A stretch of DNA of 64,000 nt from Myxococcaceae bacterium (GTDB taxonomy: Bacteria > Myxococcota > Myxococcia > Myxococcales > Myxococcaceae), in assembly GCA_016793095.1 (NCBI GenBank), contig JAEUJQ010000090.1:1-64000 (forward strand), in the 5' to 3' direction. This document shows, piece by piece, positions 15,891-24,408 of this stretch (within the stretch, counting starts at the first letter, position 1; every line of letters starts with the position of its first letter). Under the pieces are notes generated by a model that was not told the origin of the DNA, made no database searches, and saw nothing but the letters and a program-made list of their open reading frames with translations. Made by a program: the position numbers and the translations under genes.

Positions 15891-16910
15891 TCACTTCTTG
15901 ACGACCTTCGCGACAGGGTCGAGCGCCGGCGCCTTGAGGCCCGCCGCCCAGTCCGCGTACTCCTTCTTGCGCGGCTCGAGCTTCGCGAGGCGGTCCTTGT
16001 TCACCGGGTGCGGCGTCAAGAAGCCGCCGTCGGGCAGCTTCGCGAGCAGCTTCTCGAACTCGCCCGGGTCGTACCCCGCGAAGACCATGAGGTCGTAGGC
16101 CACCGCGTCGGCCGCGTACTCGTAGTCGGGCCCGTTGCCGCGCGAGACGAGCTCGTCGGCCAGCCCGTCCGACAGCTTGACGATGAGGTCCGCGCTCGCC
16201 TTGTTGAGGTCGAGGTTGGCCGCGCTCAAGAGCCCCTCGAACTCGCTCGACAGGTTGACCGCGTCCTTCGCGGCGTTCGCCACCAGGCCCGCGCCCATCG
16301 CCACGCTGCACGAGGTCGCCTTCGTCTTCGAGTAGGCCTTCATCGCGTGCCGGCCGGTGATGTGGCCGATCTCATGCCCCAGCACGCCCGCGAGCTGCGC
16401 CTCGTTCTCGACCGCGGCGATCATGCCGGTGGTGATGAAGACGTAGCCGCCCGGCGCCGAGAACGCGTTCGGCGTCGTCGAGTCGAGCACGACGAACGTC
16501 CAGTCGAGGCCAGGCCGCTCGGAGTTCGCCGCCAGCGTCTTGCCGATGCGGTTGACGTACGCGGTGAGGTCGGTCTTCGGCCCCTTGCCCGGCTTCGGCT
16601 TCACGCCCGCCTGCGGCATCGCCTTCTCGAGGTCGGGAGAGATCTCGATGTACACGCCGCTGGTGCGACCCGCGAGGTTGAGCGCCACCGCGCCGCCGAT
16701 GCCGGTCTCCTCCTCGTAGGTGGCCTGCTGCTTCTCGAGCGCCGCGCACTGCTTCTGCTTGGCGTCGATCTTCTTGCGCTCGGCCTCGAGCTCCGCCGCG
16801 CCTGCCGCCAGGCCGCGCGCGTCACCCCGCGCGGCGGCGTTCATCGTCCGCTGCAGCGCCGCACACCCAGACACCGCCACCACGCACACCGCGATCAAGA
16901 GCTTCTTCAC
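15891..16910 (-). CDS. M48-family zinc metalloprotease lipoprotein (copy 1)
   Basis: A 339-residue lipoprotein beginning at GTG 16910 (VKKLLIAVCVVAVSGCAA, lipobox VSGC). A short coiled coil (about residues 35-60) precedes the peptidase domain. Motifs: NAFSAPGGYVFITTGMI, the zinc site HEIGH in LGHEIGHITGRHA, and the third-ligand region EYAADAVAYD. These match M48 proteases of the BepA/Oma1 type, which degrade or help fold outer-membrane and periplasmic proteins. The start overlaps the stop of the SH3-like gene by 4 nt (GTGA). A second copy of this gene pair is at 44927-46506, also with GTGA. Confidence 0.88.
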   Translation of the reverse strand: MKKLLIAVCVVAVSGCAALQRTMNAAARGDARGLAAGAAELEAERKKIDAKQKQCAALEKQQATYEEETGIGGAVALNLAGRTSGVYIEISPDLEKAMPQAGVKPKPGKGPKTDLTAYVNRIGKTLAANSERPGLDWTFVVLDSTTPNAFSAPGGYVFITTGMIAAVENEAQLAGVLGHEIGHITGRHAMKAYSKTKATSCSVAMGAGLVANAAKDAVNLSSEFEGLLSAANLDLNKASADLIVKLSDGLADELVSRGNGPDYEYAADAVAYDLMVFAGYDPGEFEKLLAKLPDGGFLTPHPVNKDRLAKLEPRKKEYADWAAGLKAPALDPVAKVVKK

Positions 16911-17386
16911 CTGGCGCCTCCTTTCGACTCCACGGTGACGCTGGCGGCGACGCCCTCGGCGGTCGCGATGCCCTTCACCAGCTCGGCCTTCGTCTGCTTC
17001 TTCCCCGCCGCCTTGAGCGCCGCTTCGTTGAGCGCCTTGGTGGCCGCGCCCGACGACGCGAACGCCTTGCCGTCGATGGCGGCGCCGTTGTCGCGCGCGA
17101 GCAGCTCGGCCTGCGGCTTCGACGGCGACAGGTTCGCCTGCAGCGTGAAGCCCTTCACCTTGCCGGTGTCGACGGCGTGGAACTGCTTGTTCTTCTCGTC
17201 GGCGCCGTTCCAGGTGACCTCTTCGCCCGGCTGCAGCGTGCCCACCACCTTCGCCTTCGGGTCGGCCTTCTCGAACACCTTCGAGTCCTTCTGCTTGATG
17301 TACAGCTTGCCGCCCTTCGAGACGGCGAGCGCTGGCGTCGCGAGCAGACAGCACGCGATGGCCAGGCGGATGAGTCGATGAGTCAT
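16907..17386 (-). CDS. Secreted SH3-like domain protein (copy 1), partner of M48 protease
   Basis: A 159-residue exported protein (signal peptide MTHRLIRLAIACCLLATPALA). Residues 20-85 resemble a bacterial SH3-like domain: LAVSKGGKLYIKQKDSKVFEKADPKAKVVGTLQPGEEVTWNG, with the x-V-x-x-L-x-x-G-x-x-V pattern. The second half is helical with the phrase AIDGKAFASSGAATKALNE, which is nearly repeated in the second copy at 45931-46506. Such domains usually bind cell-wall peptides or partner proteins. It overlaps the M48 gene by 4 nt, implying coupled expression and a shared task. The start at 17386 is used because it directly precedes the signal peptide. Confidence 0.7.
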   Translation of the reverse strand: MTHRLIRLAIACCLLATPALAVSKGGKLYIKQKDSKVFEKADPKAKVVGTLQPGEEVTWNGADEKNKQFHAVDTGKVKGFTLQANLSPSKPQAELLARDNGAAIDGKAFASSGAATKALNEAALKAAGKKQTKAELVKGIATAEGVAASVTVESKGGAR

Positions 17387-17409
17387 GCACTGCTCCGGGT
17401 TGGTGGGAC

Positions 17410-19869
17410 TCACTTCTCGAGCGCCACTGCGCCGTCCCAGTCGGGCGGTGGCGGGTTGAGGCCGTATTGGAAACAGCGGGACTTCAGCGTCTTTGAAGGC
17501 CCATCGGAAGGATCAAGTTCGAGGACCTTGTCGAAGGCGCGCTGGGCCTCGGGGAACCGTCGGTTGCGGTAGAGGGCCAGCGCCAGGGCGTAGGCGTCGA
17601 GCACCGCGAGCCGCTCGGCGGGCACCTCGCCCTTGAGGCCCACCAGCTCGAAGATGCGCGTGGCGATGGACTTGCCGGCGACCTTCACGGTGTCCACCTC
17701 GCGGGCGATGACGTCGTTCTTCACCGCCTCCCAGGTGTTCTGCCCCATGAGGATGAGCGTGTCGTAGTGCTTGTTGGCGGCCTCGAGGCGGGCGGCCAGG
17801 TTCATGCCGTCGCCGATGGCCGTGTAGTCGAGCAGGTCGTCGGAGCCGATGTTGCCGACCAGCAGCGTGTCGGTGTTGAGGCCGACCCGCGTGGCGAGCT
17901 CGGGCAGGCCGTGGCTCGAGAACTCGACGTTGAGCTCCTTCAACACGCGCTGCACCTCGAGCGCCCCCCGGCAGGCCTGCAGCGCGTGGTCCGCCGACGG
18001 GACCGGTGCGCCGAAGAGCGCGACCACCGCGTCACCGATGTACTTGTCGATGCACGCGTGGTGCTTGCGCAGGGCCGGCGTCACCGCGCTGAGGTAGCGG
18101 TTCAAGAACCGCATGAGGCCCTTCGGGTCTTCGCGGAACGTCTCTGACACGGTCGAGAAGCCGCGAATGTCGGAGAAGAAGGCGGTCACGCGGCGGGCCT
18201 CCCCATCGAGGCGCGGCAGCGTCTGACCTTCGATCATGACATCGACGAGGTCCGCCTCCATGTACGCGCGGAACATCTCCTTGATGCGCTCGCGGTCGCG
18301 GCTGGCGAAGAGCCGCTCCCAGGCGACGCACAGCACCGAGGCGATGGTGCCGGCGAGGCCAGGCATCGCCGAGAGCACGTGGATCTTCGTGAGCACGAGG
18401 AAGCTGCCGGTGAGGAGGAAGAAGCCGACGTAGATGAGGGCCGGCCAGCCGACGTCCACGAAGACGTTGCGCACCACCAGCACGAGCGCGCACGAGAAGA
18501 AGCACATGAAGAAGGTGAACAGCACCGAGGCCCACAGCGGCGCGTCGGTGATGAAGCCGTCGTGCAGCAGGTTGTCGAAGGTGGCCACCTGCTTCACCAC
18601 GCCAGGGGTGGCCGACTCGAGCGGGGTGGCGCGCGCGCCGTCGCCAGTGCCCAGCGCGAACCCGCCGAGGAAGACGTACTTGTCCTTGAAGCGCTCACCC
18701 TTGTCGCCGCGGTTCTTCAGCTTGAGGACGTCCACCAGCGAGATGGACGGGAAGCGGTCGTCGAGCTTGCCGGCGTAGTCAATCCACGCCGCGCCGTCGG
18801 GGTCGATGTCGTAGCTGCGCGGGCCGATGGTGAGCTTGCCGGGCTCGAGCTCGATCTTGTCGGCGCCGAACGCGTCGGCGATGGCCGCGACCGGGAACGT
18901 CACGTAGGTGTTGGCGCCGTCGGTGTACGCGAAGCGGGTGCGCCGCATCTTCCCGTCCTCGTCCTCCTCCTGCAGCACCAGGCCGTACCCCGACACCGCG
19001 TCGCGCACGGCGTCGATGGTCGCCACCGGGTTCGCCTTGACCATGCGCCCCGTCTTCTCGCCGCGCTCATCGGCCTCCTCCTGCTCGGGCAGCGCGGGGA
19101 GCGTCAGCCCGCCCTTCACCACCACGGGGAACGCGTAGACGCGCGCGTTCTCGGCGAGCCTCGCCTCGAGCTTCTTCGCGGCCGCGTCGTCGGCGCCGGC
19201 GTCGGGCGCGCTGGCGGTCGCCTCGTCACCGGGGAACTCCTCAGAGGGGAACTCCTCCGACGGAAACTGCTCGGCGCCCTTCTCGTCGGCGCCTTCCTTC
19301 ACCGGCGCGAGCGCCGGCTCGGCCTTGCGCACCGGCGGGTGGTTGACGGGCGTGTCCACCCGCGGGAGCGGCGGCGCCGTGGGTGAGACGTTGAACCCCA
19401 GGTACAGCGGAATGCCGTGCTCGGTGAGCGTCTGGCCGAGCGCCAGGTCGCCGGTGCCGTCACCCTTCATGTTGTCGAGGATGGCGTCGAAGAGGATCTG
19501 CTTCGCGCCCGCCTGGTGAAGGTACTCGAACACGTCGGCGTAGATGACCCGGTCGTAGGGCCAGGAGCCGTAGCGCTGCCGCAGCCCCTCGATGCCCTCG
19601 ATCTCAGCGAACGTCTTGTCGTCGATGGCGACGATGACGATGTCGTCGCTGCGCTTCACCTTGCCCCAGGGGAACCAGGCCTTGCCGGTGAACTTCTTCA
19701 CCCCGTCGTCGTAGGCCGCGCGCTCGTCGTCGCTGATCTCGAGCAGGTCGAAGTGCCACCACACGAAGGACAGCGTGGTGGCGATGAGCGACACGCCCAC
19801 CATCACGAGCCAGTTGCGCGTGAAGCGGAGCGCGATGATGCGGAGGACCTTGCGCACGGAAGGCGTCAC
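17410..19869 (-). CDS. CHASE2-domain class III adenylate cyclase with C-terminal TPR
   Basis: An 819-residue membrane sensor. One helix near residues 19-37 is followed by a large extracytoplasmic CHASE2 region (about 70-430, DDIVIVAIDDKTFAEI through KYVFLGGFALGTGDGARATP) interrupted by an acidic insert (SEEFPSEEFPGDE). Three hydrophobic helices at about 450-520 lead to a class III cyclase domain. Both metal-binding Asp motifs (TAFFSDIRGFS, DKYIGDAVVALFG) and LDYTAIGDGMNLAARL are intact, so it should make cyclic AMP. TPR-like helices follow (YRNRRFPEAQRAFDKVLELDP). The CHASE2 ligand is unknown. It precedes the SH3-like/M48 pair on the same strand by 23 nt and may be co-transcribed. Confidence 0.85.
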   Translation of the reverse strand: MTPSVRKVLRIIALRFTRNWLVMVGVSLIATTLSFVWWHFDLLEISDDERAAYDDGVKKFTGKAWFPWGKVKRSDDIVIVAIDDKTFAEIEGIEGLRQRYGSWPYDRVIYADVFEYLHQAGAKQILFDAILDNMKGDGTGDLALGQTLTEHGIPLYLGFNVSPTAPPLPRVDTPVNHPPVRKAEPALAPVKEGADEKGAEQFPSEEFPSEEFPGDEATASAPDAGADDAAAKKLEARLAENARVYAFPVVVKGGLTLPALPEQEEADERGEKTGRMVKANPVATIDAVRDAVSGYGLVLQEEDEDGKMRRTRFAYTDGANTYVTFPVAAIADAFGADKIELEPGKLTIGPRSYDIDPDGAAWIDYAGKLDDRFPSISLVDVLKLKNRGDKGERFKDKYVFLGGFALGTGDGARATPLESATPGVVKQVATFDNLLHDGFITDAPLWASVLFTFFMCFFSCALVLVVRNVFVDVGWPALIYVGFFLLTGSFLVLTKIHVLSAMPGLAGTIASVLCVAWERLFASRDRERIKEMFRAYMEADLVDVMIEGQTLPRLDGEARRVTAFFSDIRGFSTVSETFREDPKGLMRFLNRYLSAVTPALRKHHACIDKYIGDAVVALFGAPVPSADHALQACRGALEVQRVLKELNVEFSSHGLPELATRVGLNTDTLLVGNIGSDDLLDYTAIGDGMNLAARLEAANKHYDTLILMGQNTWEAVKNDVIAREVDTVKVAGKSIATRIFELVGLKGEVPAERLAVLDAYALALALYRNRRFPEAQRAFDKVLELDPSDGPSKTLKSRCFQYGLNPPPPDWDGAVALEK

Positions 19870-19906
19870 CTTAGCCCAGCAAGGCGAACGGTCGTCTTTC
19901 GGGCGC

Positions 19907-20554
19907 TCAGGACGTCGGAGGCGTGGTGGCCGCCTGAGCCTGTCGCTGCTGCGCGCGCGCCTCGCGGTAGCGCTCAGCCAGCGCGAGGTCCTTCGACACC
20001 GGCCCCAGCGGCGGAGCGGGGGAATCGACGGTGATGCTGCACTCGTTGATCCACTCGTAGAGCGCGATCGCCTTCACCAGCACCTTGTCCTCACCCTGCA
20101 GCGGGCCGTCAGCGAAGCGCAGCTCGGACAGCCGGCCAACGAGCTTGACGAAGTCGGGGTGCGAGCGGCCGATCCGCTGCTCGAGCAGGACCTTCAGCTC
20201 GACGTCGCGCAGCCGCAGCAGCTCGTGCACCTCGTGTTCGCCGATGGGAAAGAGGGTCTGGGTGTCGCGGTAGAGGCAGAGGTTCAGCGCGAGGATGTGG
20301 CCGTACGCGCAGTAGTCGCAGCCGTTCCACAAGGACGCGAACGCCGCGACCAGGTGAAAGCGCGTCTCGCCGAACGAGGCGATCAGCTCGTTCATCACCT
20401 TGTCCGTCTGGGCGCCCCAGCGGAAGAACCCCGCGATGCCCCGCTGCCGGACGAGCTCTTCGTCGAAGCTGATGAAGTAGCCGCGCGTCAGCTTCGCGAG
20501 CTTGCGCTCGACGGCGATGAAGGCCCGCTCGACGCTGGTCAGTTGCCTGCTCAT
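19907..20554 (-). CDS. Probable AhpD-like-fold protein with CxxC-H motif
   Basis: A 215-residue cytoplasmic, helical protein from the ATG at 20554. The segment WNGCDYCAYGHILAL carries the CxxCxxxH motif of AhpD/carboxymuconolactone-decarboxylase-like proteins, where the two cysteines are redox active. The flanking helices (TRFHLVAAFASLWNGC) also fit that fold. The remaining sequence lacks other signatures, so a peroxidase role is only possible. Its start overlaps the stop of the upstream STAS-like gene by 4 nt (ATGA), which indicates a two-gene operon. Confidence 0.5.
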   Translation of the reverse strand: MSRQLTSVERAFIAVERKLAKLTRGYFISFDEELVRQRGIAGFFRWGAQTDKVMNELIASFGETRFHLVAAFASLWNGCDYCAYGHILALNLCLYRDTQTLFPIGEHEVHELLRLRDVELKVLLEQRIGRSHPDFVKLVGRLSELRFADGPLQGEDKVLVKAIALYEWINECSITVDSPAPPLGPVSKDLALAERYREARAQQRQAQAATTPPTS

Positions 20555-20988
20555 GACAGCTTCTCCGTCGCGCGCCGGGCGGCGAACGCCTCTCGCGACT
20601 CCGAGGAGCTCAACCACTTCACGGCCTGGTCCATCGTCGCCGTCGCCTTCGCGGCCTGATCATCCGCGAGGTGCATGACCCAGAGCGCGATGCCTCGGAA
20701 CTGCGAGCGGTCGTCCACCCACGCCGAGCGCTTCTTCACCGCCGCCACCGCCAACTGTAGCTTGACCAGCTCGGGGCGCGCCTCCTCCGAGCAGTCCGTG
20801 AGGCCGATGGTGACGACCACCACCTCCGTTGCCGCCTTGAGGTCTGCCTGGACCCGGGTCAACAGCTCTCGAACCGTCGCGCCCGTGAGTTTGCCGAACA
20901 GCTCGATGCGAAGCTGTCCTTCGACGGTCTTCACCTGGAAGTTCGCAGAGCCCACGCAGTCCCCGGAAAGGGCCGTGGACGTTCCCAT
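20551..20988 (-). CDS. STAS-like domain protein
   Basis: A 145-residue cytoplasmic protein starting at ATG 20988. Residues 17-70 alternate strands and helices as in STAS domains (FQVKTVEGQLRIELFGKLTG, VVVVTIGLTDCSEEARPELVKL). STAS proteins often act as anti-sigma-factor antagonists or in signalling complexes; no conserved phosphorylatable Ser is obvious, so the assignment is tentative. The protein ends in a charged helix. It overlaps the AhpD-like gene by 4 nt. The 289-bp gap upstream (20989-21277) separates it from a divergent secreted-protein gene. Confidence 0.4.
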   Translation of the reverse strand: MGTSTALSGDCVGSANFQVKTVEGQLRIELFGKLTGATVRELLTRVQADLKAATEVVVVTIGLTDCSEEARPELVKLQLAVAAVKKRSAWVDDRSQFRGIALWVMHLADDQAAKATATMDQAVKWLSSSESREAFAARRATEKLS

Positions 20989-21277
20989 AGTGGCGGAAAA
21001 ACTCCAATCTTCGGCTTGACCCGTCGCAAGCAGCGCCAATGTGGGACGTCCGCACCCTTGCGGCGCCGTGTTGATCAGCGGGTAGTTTCTCACCCGTCCA
21101 GGCCGACGCAGCACCGGGGCTGGACCCAAGCTGGCTTGATGCTGATCCAGCGTGGAGGAGGCGGGCTCGAGTTGCGAGAGCCTCCGGGTCACAGGGTCCA
21201 GGGCGCTCGACGAGCACCCGGCGCGAAGTCGTCCACTCGGTCTGGATGCAGTGGACGTGTGACCCGGGAGGCAGCGC
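20989..21277. other. Divergent intergenic region, no gene seen
   Basis: This 289-bp gap lies between the STAS-like gene (minus strand) and a secreted-protein gene (plus strand), so it should hold both promoters. I found no convincing -35/-10 pair, sigma-54 site, RNA gene or small coding frame. A GGGAGGC ribosome site for the plus-strand gene is present at the right end. Confidence 0.5.
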
Positions 21278-22309
21278 ATGCAACGAAGTGTGTGGGGGAG
21301 CGCGGCAGTGACCACGCTCTGGGTGTTCTCGTCGGTGGCGGCTGCGGCCCCACCAGTTCCTGGAACCGCGCCGATCGTTCCACGGCCGCAGGCGACGGGG
21401 TTCTCGAGCATCGAGCAGCGCTACGTGTACGCGCCGCCCGACAAGGGGCGCCTCGAGATTCCACTGGGCCTCGGCACCGGGGCGCCGAACGAGGTCTTCC
21501 TTCAAGAGCCGGTGATGTGCCAACCGCAGGCGCGCGCGCACGTCACCATCGACTACGACAAGCAGAAGAACACGGTGCGGCTGCGCGGGCAGTTCCACAA
21601 GGCGCTGCCGTACCGCATGAGCTACACGCGCGCTGACGACCCCTCGACGCCGTACAACCAGCTCCCCATCAGCGTCACCGACGGGAAGTGGCAGATCTGG
21701 CTCGTCGGGCGAATGCTGAACTTCGACACGCTCTTCTACTACGACCTCTCGACCCTGCAGTTGATCGGGAACGAGGCGGACTTCCCCGCGGGTCCACCGC
21801 CGAACTCGATGCCCGTGCCGGTGCCGACGATTCAGATGCTCTGCACGCCGATGTTCGAGGGCACCCCCCAGGGCGACGCCACCATCGACGTCACCTATCG
21901 CTACGACATGCTGCTCGACATGCTGGGCACCGGCGGAACGTACGTGGCGTTCGTCCCGTACAACCTCTGCAAGCCGGACGAGTACGGCCCCTACTACATC
22001 AACGGCGGGCTCGCTCCGTCGCGCGCGATGAGCTGGGACCAGGTGCTGCAGAGCATCTGGGACGGCAACGGCATGGCCATCTCGACGAGCCTCGAGCCCG
22101 ACCCGAAGCCCGCCTACCTCGCGGCGCGAGACAACACGATGATCGGCTGGGGCGGCGCTTACCCTGCGCAGCTCCCGAAGGGCCTCGTCGCCAACCCGGT
22201 GAACGGGCTCATCGAGCGGCAGACGAGCTGCGCGACGCACATCGCTCCGAAGTTCCCACCCGGGTACTTCAACGTGTGCGGTCCTCCCCCTGCAACCCCG
22301 GCCCCCTGA
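21278..22309 (+). CDS. Secreted protein of unknown function, partner of di-heme oxidoreductase
   Basis: A 343-residue exported protein (signal peptide about residues 1-23, ending AAAAP). The mature part is beta-rich with patterns such as VTIDYDKQKNTVRLRGQFHKALPYRMSYTR and aromatic clusters (PYNLCKPDEYGPYY), and has four or five cysteines. Strands alternate with loops, suggesting a beta sandwich or propeller. It is 10 nt upstream of the di-heme oxidoreductase gene and in the same direction, so the two probably act together in the periplasm or at the surface. No family recognised. Confidence 0.6.
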   Translation: MQRSVWGSAAVTTLWVFSSVAAAAPPVPGTAPIVPRPQATGFSSIEQRYVYAPPDKGRLEIPLGLGTGAPNEVFLQEPVMCQPQARAHVTIDYDKQKNTVRLRGQFHKALPYRMSYTRADDPSTPYNQLPISVTDGKWQIWLVGRMLNFDTLFYYDLSTLQLIGNEADFPAGPPPNSMPVPVPTIQMLCTPMFEGTPQGDATIDVTYRYDMLLDMLGTGGTYVAFVPYNLCKPDEYGPYYINGGLAPSRAMSWDQVLQSIWDGNGMAISTSLEPDPKPAYLAARDNTMIGWGGAYPAQLPKGLVANPVNGLIERQTSCATHIAPKFPPGYFNVCGPPPATPAP

Positions 22310-22319
22310 GGAGACGACC

Positions 22320-23612
22320 ATGAAACTCACCCATGCCCTCGCCCTCCTCGCCGCGACGCTGGCCAGCCTCGCCTTCGCCAACCCGCCCCGCCTGATTCCT
22401 CCGACCCCCATCGGCGCGCCGGTGCCGGGCCTCACCGCGCAGCAGCGTGCGCTCTTCAACGCGGGGAAGGCGGCCTACGAGAAGAACTTCACCGTGCAGG
22501 AGGGCCTCGGCCCGCTCTTCCGCGAGCGCTCCTGCGTGGCGTGCCACGGCTTCCCTGCCACCGGCGGCAGCGACCCGGGCACGTCCAACAACGTCACCCA
22601 CTTCATGCTGAACAACGACGGCAACTGGATGCTGGCGCTCGAGCTGGGCGGCCCGGTGGTTCAGCACCGCAGCATTCAGAACGAGCCGGGCGGCGCGAGC
22701 TGCGCGCTCCAGCCTGAGGCCGTGCCGCCGGTGCCGAAGGTGACGACGAGCCAGCGCCACAGCCCGCCCGTCTTCGGCTTCGGGCTGCTCGACGCGGTGG
22801 CTGATGACGAGATCCGCGAGTGGCAGGGCAGCAAGCCGTGGAAGGACCCGTCCGTCATCGGCTTCGCCCAGTACGGGAACGAGCTCGAGTCCCTGGTGCG
22901 TCTGCGCGCGTTCACGTTCGACATCACCCGCCGGCAGCCCGCCGGAGCGCCGCGCGTGGGCCGGTTCGGGTGGAAGTCCCAGACGCCGACCCTGTTCCAG
23001 TTCACCACCGAGCCCTTCAACATCGAGCTGGGCGTCTCGACGCCGTACTTCCCGCGAGAGAACTCGCCCGACGGCGCGCCGTTGCCGGCCTCGTGTCTGC
23101 TGGCCGGCGCCCAGCCCAACGACTCGGGCAGCGCGAACTCGCTCAAGCTCTTCCACTTCCAGGCGCTGCTCGCCGCGCCCGCGCCGGGGCCACGCACGCC
23201 ACGGGCGTTCTACGGACAGCTCATGTTCCACGCCGCGGGCTGCGCAGACTGCCACCGCCCCACGATGCGGACCGCGCGCGACTACTACCTGCCGCTCGCC
23301 GACGGCACCGTGCAGCGGGTGGACGCGCTGTCGAACAAGCTCATCGCCCCGTACTCCGACCTGCTCATCCACGACATGGGGCCTGGCCTCGCGGATGGGC
23401 GGGTGATGGGCGCGGCGGGACCGCAGTTCTGGCGCACGACGCCGCTGTGGGGAACGCGCCACAAGCGCCGGTACCTGCACGACGGGTCCGCGGCCACCGT
23501 TCATGACGCCATCGAGCGACATGGCGGCGAGTCGGACGCCTCCGTTGCTCGCTACGACGCGCTCTCGCCTGCCCAGCAACAGGCGCTCCTCGAGTTCGTC
23601 GAGTCGCTCTGA
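22320..23612 (+). CDS. Periplasmic di-heme oxidoreductase (DUF1111/thiol oxidoreductase-like)
   Basis: A 430-residue exported protein (signal peptide MKLTHALALLAATLASLAFA). Two heme c attachment motifs are visible: CVACH (RERSCVACHG) and CADCH (GCADCHRPT). The C-terminal segment TPLWGTRHKRRYLHDGSAATVHDAIERHGGE is the characteristic end of the di-heme oxidoreductase family related to MauG/CcpA-type cytochromes and DUF1111 proteins. It probably accepts or passes electrons in the periplasm, but the substrate is unknown. It follows the secreted partner gene by 10 nt. Its stop lies within a hairpin shared with a convergent lipoprotein gene. Confidence 0.85.
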   Translation: MKLTHALALLAATLASLAFANPPRLIPPTPIGAPVPGLTAQQRALFNAGKAAYEKNFTVQEGLGPLFRERSCVACHGFPATGGSDPGTSNNVTHFMLNNDGNWMLALELGGPVVQHRSIQNEPGGASCALQPEAVPPVPKVTTSQRHSPPVFGFGLLDAVADDEIREWQGSKPWKDPSVIGFAQYGNELESLVRLRAFTFDITRRQPAGAPRVGRFGWKSQTPTLFQFTTEPFNIELGVSTPYFPRENSPDGAPLPASCLLAGAQPNDSGSANSLKLFHFQALLAAPAPGPRTPRAFYGQLMFHAAGCADCHRPTMRTARDYYLPLADGTVQRVDALSNKLIAPYSDLLIHDMGPGLADGRVMGAAGPQFWRTTPLWGTRHKRRYLHDGSAATVHDAIERHGGESDASVARYDALSPAQQQALLEFVESL

Positions 23613-23619
23613 GCGGCTC
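23601..23619. terminator. Hairpin spanning two convergent stop codons
   Basis: GAGTCGC at 23601-23607 pairs with GCGGCTC at 23613-23619 (7 bp with one G-T pair, loop TCTGA). The loop contains the TGA of the di-heme gene, and the right arm touches the stop of the convergent Sel1 gene. It is not followed by a U-rich tract on either strand, so termination by this hairpin is tentative. Confidence 0.3.
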
Positions 23620-24319
23620 ACCACCCCGCGTCGGCTGACAGCTGGCCGGCGCGGGAGAGCAGGGCCTGCGCGCGAGGTCTGTCCGCCTCGAGCGCCCGTC
23701 CTTCGAGCAGCCGAAGCCCCAACGACGCGCAGGCCCCCGCGACGCCGAGGTCACACGCCCGCTGCAGCGACGCGGCCCCCGCTCCGACGTCGCGAACGCC
23801 GAGCTCTCCGTCGAGCAGGTGCTCGCCCAGCCGGCTGCAGGCGCCCGCCGTACCGGCGTCACAGGACGAGGACAGGATGGAGAGAGCTCGCCCGGCCGTG
23901 CCTCCGTCCTCGAGCCCGAGCCTGAACGCGAGCTCACACGACTCCGCGTCAGCCTCACGGCACCGCGCCCCGAGCCCGCTGGCGGCGCGCGAGAGGGCCA
24001 CCTGTTGATCGACCCCGCCGTCCATCGGCAGCGCCGCGGGGTTGGCCAGGCCCACGCGGGCGCATGAGGGCAGATGGCCAGCACGACAGCCGCGCCACTC
24101 GAGCAGCCAGCCCACCTCGAGGCTCCGGCGCGTCCCCACGCCGGCGAAGGCGCCCCGGGCCGCGTTCGCGCACGCCTCACCCCGCCCCTGCTCGCACTCG
24201 GCCAGACACGCGGAGTGGGTCGCGCAGGCCCGGGCGCCTGCGTCCTCGGCAGCGCTGGCCGCCGGGGTCCGACACGTGCACGAGGAGAGGACGAGAACGG
24301 TGACGACGAGGAGCCGCAT
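23618..24319 (-). CDS. Sel1-repeat lipoprotein
   Basis: A 233-residue predicted lipoprotein (MRLLVVTVLVLSSCTC, lipobox LSSC). The mature protein is built of Ala/Leu/Gly-rich helical hairpins with paired Cys (CDAGTAGACSRLGEHLLDGELGV, CDLGVAGACASLGLRLLEGRAL), the pattern of Cys-containing Sel1-like repeats. Such repeats form curved scaffolds for protein contacts in the periplasm. The gene is convergent with the di-heme oxidoreductase (5 nt apart) and divergent from the kinase-macrodomain gene. A related Sel1 protein is at 31013-31936. Confidence 0.75.
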   Translation of the reverse strand: MRLLVVTVLVLSSCTCRTPAASAAEDAGARACATHSACLAECEQGRGEACANAARGAFAGVGTRRSLEVGWLLEWRGCRAGHLPSCARVGLANPAALPMDGGVDQQVALSRAASGLGARCREADAESCELAFRLGLEDGGTAGRALSILSSSCDAGTAGACSRLGEHLLDGELGVRDVGAGAASLQRACDLGVAGACASLGLRLLEGRALEADRPRAQALLSRAGQLSADAGW

Positions 24320-24408
24320 GGGCGCGGCATGGTAGCGGCTCGACGGCGGCGCTCCAGTCCCGGCTCCAACTGGTTGCGCTCGACGGTCGGCTCCTCAAGA
24401 CTCCTGCC

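Noticed and set aside
20989-21277. Sigma-54-like GG...GC pattern in the divergent gap (TGGCGCTGCTTGC on the minus strand)
   Set aside because: The GG-to-GC spacing is 10 nt instead of 12, so it does not fit the -24/-12 consensus.
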